This document shows, one piece after another, positions 5,660 through 8,306 of a DNA stretch of 8,306 nt. The notes beneath the pieces were generated by a model. That model was not told where the DNA came from and made no database searches. It saw only the letters and a program-made list of their open reading frames with translations. Every line of letters begins with the position of its first letter. Positions within the stretch are counted from its first letter, which is position 1. The stretch comes from Myxococcales bacterium (lineage in GTDB: Bacteria > Myxococcota_A > Polyangia > Polyangiales > Houyiibacteriaceae), in NCBI GenBank assembly GCA_020354595.1, contig CP070650.1, positions 420,382-428,687 on the forward strand, in the 5' to 3' direction. The position numbers and the translations under genes are program-made.

Positions 5660-8306
5660 AGCGGCGCTGCAGAACGCAAACGCATCGATTCGGGAGCTGG
5701 TCGAATCGCTCGGCCGCAAAGAGCGAGCCGACGTCGCCTCGATCCCCACCGGCGCGCTCGACTGGGCGCTCGCGGAGGCCGCGGCGTCTCATCCGGGCCG
5801 CCGATTCGTCGTCGTCACGAAGAACCTCGACGAGGCGTACCGGCACCAGTCGAACCTCCGTTTCTTGCTCGGCGACCCGAACGGTGACGTGCTGCTGTTC
5901 GCCGCCTCGGACACGAGCCCACTCCTCGACGTGGTACCGGATCGCCGTTCCGAGATGCAACGCATGGCGACGCTGGCGCGACTCGCCGCGGAGGCATCCT
6001 GGCGCTTCCTCATCGTTCCTGCCCCCGCCCTCTTGCGGCGAGTTCCGCCGCGTTCACACGTGGCGTCCGGACTCGTCTCGCTTTCCGCAGGCGAGAAAAT
6101 CGAGAGGGAAGCCTTGGTGGAACGACTGCTCCGGCTTGGGTATCTGCGCGTGCCGTTGGTCGAAGACCGCGGGACGTTCTCGGCGCGCGGCGCGTTGATC
6201 GACGTCTACGCGCCCGACGCAAAGCTCCCGTGTCGGATCGAGCTCGATGACGACGAGATCATGCGCATTCGCCGCTTCGATCCCGATGATCAGAAGACCA
6301 CGGAGGAGATCGAGCGGGTTCGGCTCGGGCCAGCGCGCGAGGTGCCTGACGAGCCGACGGCAATCGCTCGGGCCAAACGGTTGGTGCGCGAGTTGTGTGA
6401 CGAGATGAACATGCCTACCCTGCAGGCGCGTGAGCTCATCACCGAGCTCGACCGAGGCTCGGGCGCGTTGATATCGAACGCAGTGCTGCCTGGCTACTTC
6501 GAGGCGCTCGATACGATCTTCGATTTCGTTCCGAACGATGCGCGCCTCGTCCTCGTCGACCCCATCGCGATCGCGGAATCGGTCCGCACCGAGCGGCGGC
6601 ATGCCAAAGAGGAGCATGCAGCTCGGGCGGGTCGACCGACGTTCGAGCTTCGGTCGTACTATCTAGACGAAGACGAGCTCGCCGCGCGGCTCGGGACGAG
6701 CTCACCCGTGGTCGTTCATCCCCTGGCGGTGCACGGCGCTGCCGGACAAGAGGAGGGCCCGATCGCGGCCGCCTACGCGCCGGCAAGCGAGCCGCTCCGC
6801 GTCGACGCATCGGACCAGCGATCGCTGATCTCGAGCCTTCGCGCGCAAAAGGGACACGGCGACCGTGGGCTACAGCCGCTGGTGGATCAGCTTCAGGAAT
6901 GGAGCGATGCGGGGTTGCGCGTCTCGCTGGTCGGGCGAACGCGACACCAAGCCGACCGCCTCGTCGATCTGCTGCGAAGCTACGGCGTCGGCAGGAGCAT
7001 TGTCGACGGGGTCATCCTCGGCGAGCTGCGTGATGGTTTCGTCCTGTGGGGAGAGGGGCTCGCGTACGTCACCGAAGAGGAGATCTTCGGCTCCCGAGTG
7101 CGCCAACGACGCAGCAAGCGCGTCACTCGGAGACAGCAACAGCGGTTCCTCGAAGATCTACGGGAGCTCACCGTCGGCGACTTCGTCGTCCACGTCGACC
7201 ATGGAGTCGGCAAGTATCTCGGCCTGCAACACAAAGCGCTGAGCCTGACGGCGATGGACAGGATCCAGCGCCGGGCGGCGCAAACCGTCGAGGTGATGGT
7301 CGTCGAGTATGCGGGTGGAGACAAACTCTTCGTGCCCGTGAGCCGTCTCGGGGTGATCCAGAAGTTCAAGGGCGGCGAGGGTCATCAGCCGAAGCTCGAC
7401 CGACTCGGCGGGACGACGTTCGCCACGAAGAAGCGACGTGTGCAAAAGGCGGTCGAGCAGATGGCGGAGGAGCTCCTGAAGCTCTATGCGGAACGCACCG
7501 CATCGCAACGCGATCCGGTCGAGTCTGCAGGCGGCGCCTACGCCGAGTTCGAGGCCACGTTCCCCTTCGAGGAGACACGAGACCAGGAAAAGGCCATCGA
7601 CGACGTGATGGCCGACCTCGACGAAGGGCAACCAATGGACCGGTTGGTCTGTGGAGACGTCGGCTTCGGCAAGACGGAGGTCGCCTTGCGGGCGGCGTTT
7701 CGAGTCGCGATGAGCGGACGCCAGGTCGCGGTGCTCTGCCCCACGACCGTGCTCGCCCAGCAACATTACCGAACCTTCTCGGCGCGCTTGGACGGCTATC
7801 CCCTGAAGGTGGAGGTGCTGTCTCGTTTCGTGCCGCGAGCCAAGCAGATCGAGACACTGAGCGCGCTCAAGGCAGGCAAAGTCGACGTCGTCATCGGTAC
7901 TCACCGCATTCTCTCCAAAGACGTCCACTTCGCGGACCTCGGCCTGTTGGTAGTCGACGAAGAACAGCGCTTCGGAGTCACACACAAAGAGCGCATCAAA
8001 AAGCTCCGGACCAACGTGGACGTACTCACGCTCAGCGCGACGCCGATCCCGAGGACCCTACAGCTCGCCGTCGGGGGCATGAGAAACCTGTCACTGATCG
8101 CGACGGCACCGCAGGATCGACGCGCGGTGCGGACATTCGTCTGCCGCTGGGACGACCACCTGATCAAGGAGGCCGTCGAGCGCGAGCTCAGCCGCGGCGG
8201 ACAGGCGTTTTTCGTCTACAACCGAATCGAGGGTCTCTACGAACGAGCGCAGCGGCTCCAGGAGCTCCTTCCCACGGCGAGGATTGCGATCGCGCACGGG
8301 CAAATG
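5649..8306 (+). CDS. mfd: Transcription-repair coupling factor Mfd (3' end outside window)
   Basis: The frame from ATG 5649 runs open to the last base, giving 886 residues of a protein that is usually about 1100-1200 long. Mfd is a cytoplasmic DNA translocase that removes RNA polymerase stalled at lesions and recruits UvrA for nucleotide-excision repair. The UvrB-like N-terminal module includes SARGALIDVYAP (~179-190) and RIELDDDEIMRIRRFD. The RNA-polymerase-interacting domain starts near residue 507, LTVGDFVVHVDHGVGKYLGL. The helicase motor follows: Walker A GDVGFGKTE (669-677, K675), PTTVLAQQH, GTHRILSKDV, DEEQRFGV (Walker B, 770-777), SATPIPRTL (796-804), FFVYNRIEGL and, at the very edge, IAHGQM. 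The remaining motor motifs and the C-terminal autoinhibitory domain lie beyond the window. The start overlaps the antiporter stop by 11 bases, with GGTGGTGGG about 11 bases upstream as a possible ribosome site. Identification is secure. Confidence 0.97.
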   Translation, partial: MSLEAALQNANASIRELVESLGRKERADVASIPTGALDWALAEAAASHPGRRFVVVTKNLDEAYRHQSNLRFLLGDPNGDVLLFAASDTSPLLDVVPDRRSEMQRMATLARLAAEASWRFLIVPAPALLRRVPPRSHVASGLVSLSAGEKIEREALVERLLRLGYLRVPLVEDRGTFSARGALIDVYAPDAKLPCRIELDDDEIMRIRRFDPDDQKTTEEIERVRLGPAREVPDEPTAIARAKRLVRELCDEMNMPTLQARELITELDRGSGALISNAVLPGYFEALDTIFDFVPNDARLVLVDPIAIAESVRTERRHAKEEHAARAGRPTFELRSYYLDEDELAARLGTSSPVVVHPLAVHGAAGQEEGPIAAAYAPASEPLRVDASDQRSLISSLRAQKGHGDRGLQPLVDQLQEWSDAGLRVSLVGRTRHQADRLVDLLRSYGVGRSIVDGVILGELRDGFVLWGEGLAYVTEEEIFGSRVRQRRSKRVTRRQQQRFLEDLRELTVGDFVVHVDHGVGKYLGLQHKALSLTAMDRIQRRAAQTVEVMVVEYAGGDKLFVPVSRLGVIQKFKGGEGHQPKLDRLGGTTFATKKRRVQKAVEQMAEELLKLYAERTASQRDPVESAGGAYAEFEATFPFEETRDQEKAIDDVMADLDEGQPMDRLVCGDVGFGKTEVALRAAFRVAMSGRQVAVLCPTTVLAQQHYRTFSARLDGYPLKVEVLSRFVPRAKQIETLSALKAGKVDVVIGTHRILSKDVHFADLGLLVVDEEQRFGVTHKERIKKLRTNVDVLTLSATPIPRTLQLAVGGMRNLSLIATAPQDRRAVRTFVCRWDDHLIKEAVERELSRGGQAFFVYNRIEGLYERAQRLQELLPTARIAIAHGQM

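Noticed and set aside
7158..7985. Minus-strand open frame of 275 codons opposite mfd
   Set aside because: The plus strand carries the polymerase-interacting domain and helicase motifs of Mfd without interruption; the minus frame has no recognisable domain.

Overview
The window is GC-rich bacterial chromosomal DNA packed with ordinary-looking protein genes. A short LuxR-type regulator with only a DNA-binding domain, several fatty-acid/acyl-CoA enzymes and a putative F420-type oxidoreductase together suggest a myxobacterium-like organism (Myxococcota, the former Deltaproteobacteria). That placement is an inference from gene content and protein style; there is no rRNA or other marker to confirm it. 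I see no tRNA, rRNA, CRISPR array, transposase, integrase or phage gene.

Layout from left to right. (1) Positions 3-449 (+): the 3' end of a SurA-like parvulin chaperone/isomerase, cut by the window edge. (2) 477-1259 (+): an enoyl-CoA hydratase/isomerase-family protein lacking both usual catalytic glutamates. (3) 1263-1346: a degenerate hexanucleotide tandem repeat at the junction with the next gene. (4) 1376-2383 (+): an LLM-class (luciferase-like, probably F420-dependent) oxidoreductase. (5) 2384-2667: a 284-base gap between convergent gene ends, with a 21-bp-period tandem repeat and a strong hairpin terminator. (6) 2668-3063 (-): a small LuxR-type HTH regulator. (7) 3091-4233 (-): an acyl-CoA dehydrogenase of the long-chain type, upstream of and co-directional with the regulator. 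(8) 4234-4345: a divergent promoter region with a palindromic candidate operator. (9) 4346-5659 (+): a CPA2-type cation:proton antiporter with a signal peptide. (10) 5649-8306 (+): mfd, the transcription-repair coupling factor, open to the right edge of the window (886 residues present).

Probable transcription units are surA-like/ECH/LLM (+), ACAD/LuxR (-) and antiporter/mfd (+, 11-base overlap). Two units carry acyl-CoA enzymes, so part of the window probably serves fatty-acid or acyl-CoA breakdown. The other two functions are housekeeping: outer-membrane protein folding and DNA repair. I found no convincing new multi-gene system. The points most worth checking are the repeat-encoded possible leader of the LLM protein, the glutamate-less hydratase homologue, the acyl-CoA dehydrogenase/LuxR pair with its palindromic site, and the 21-bp tandem repeat.
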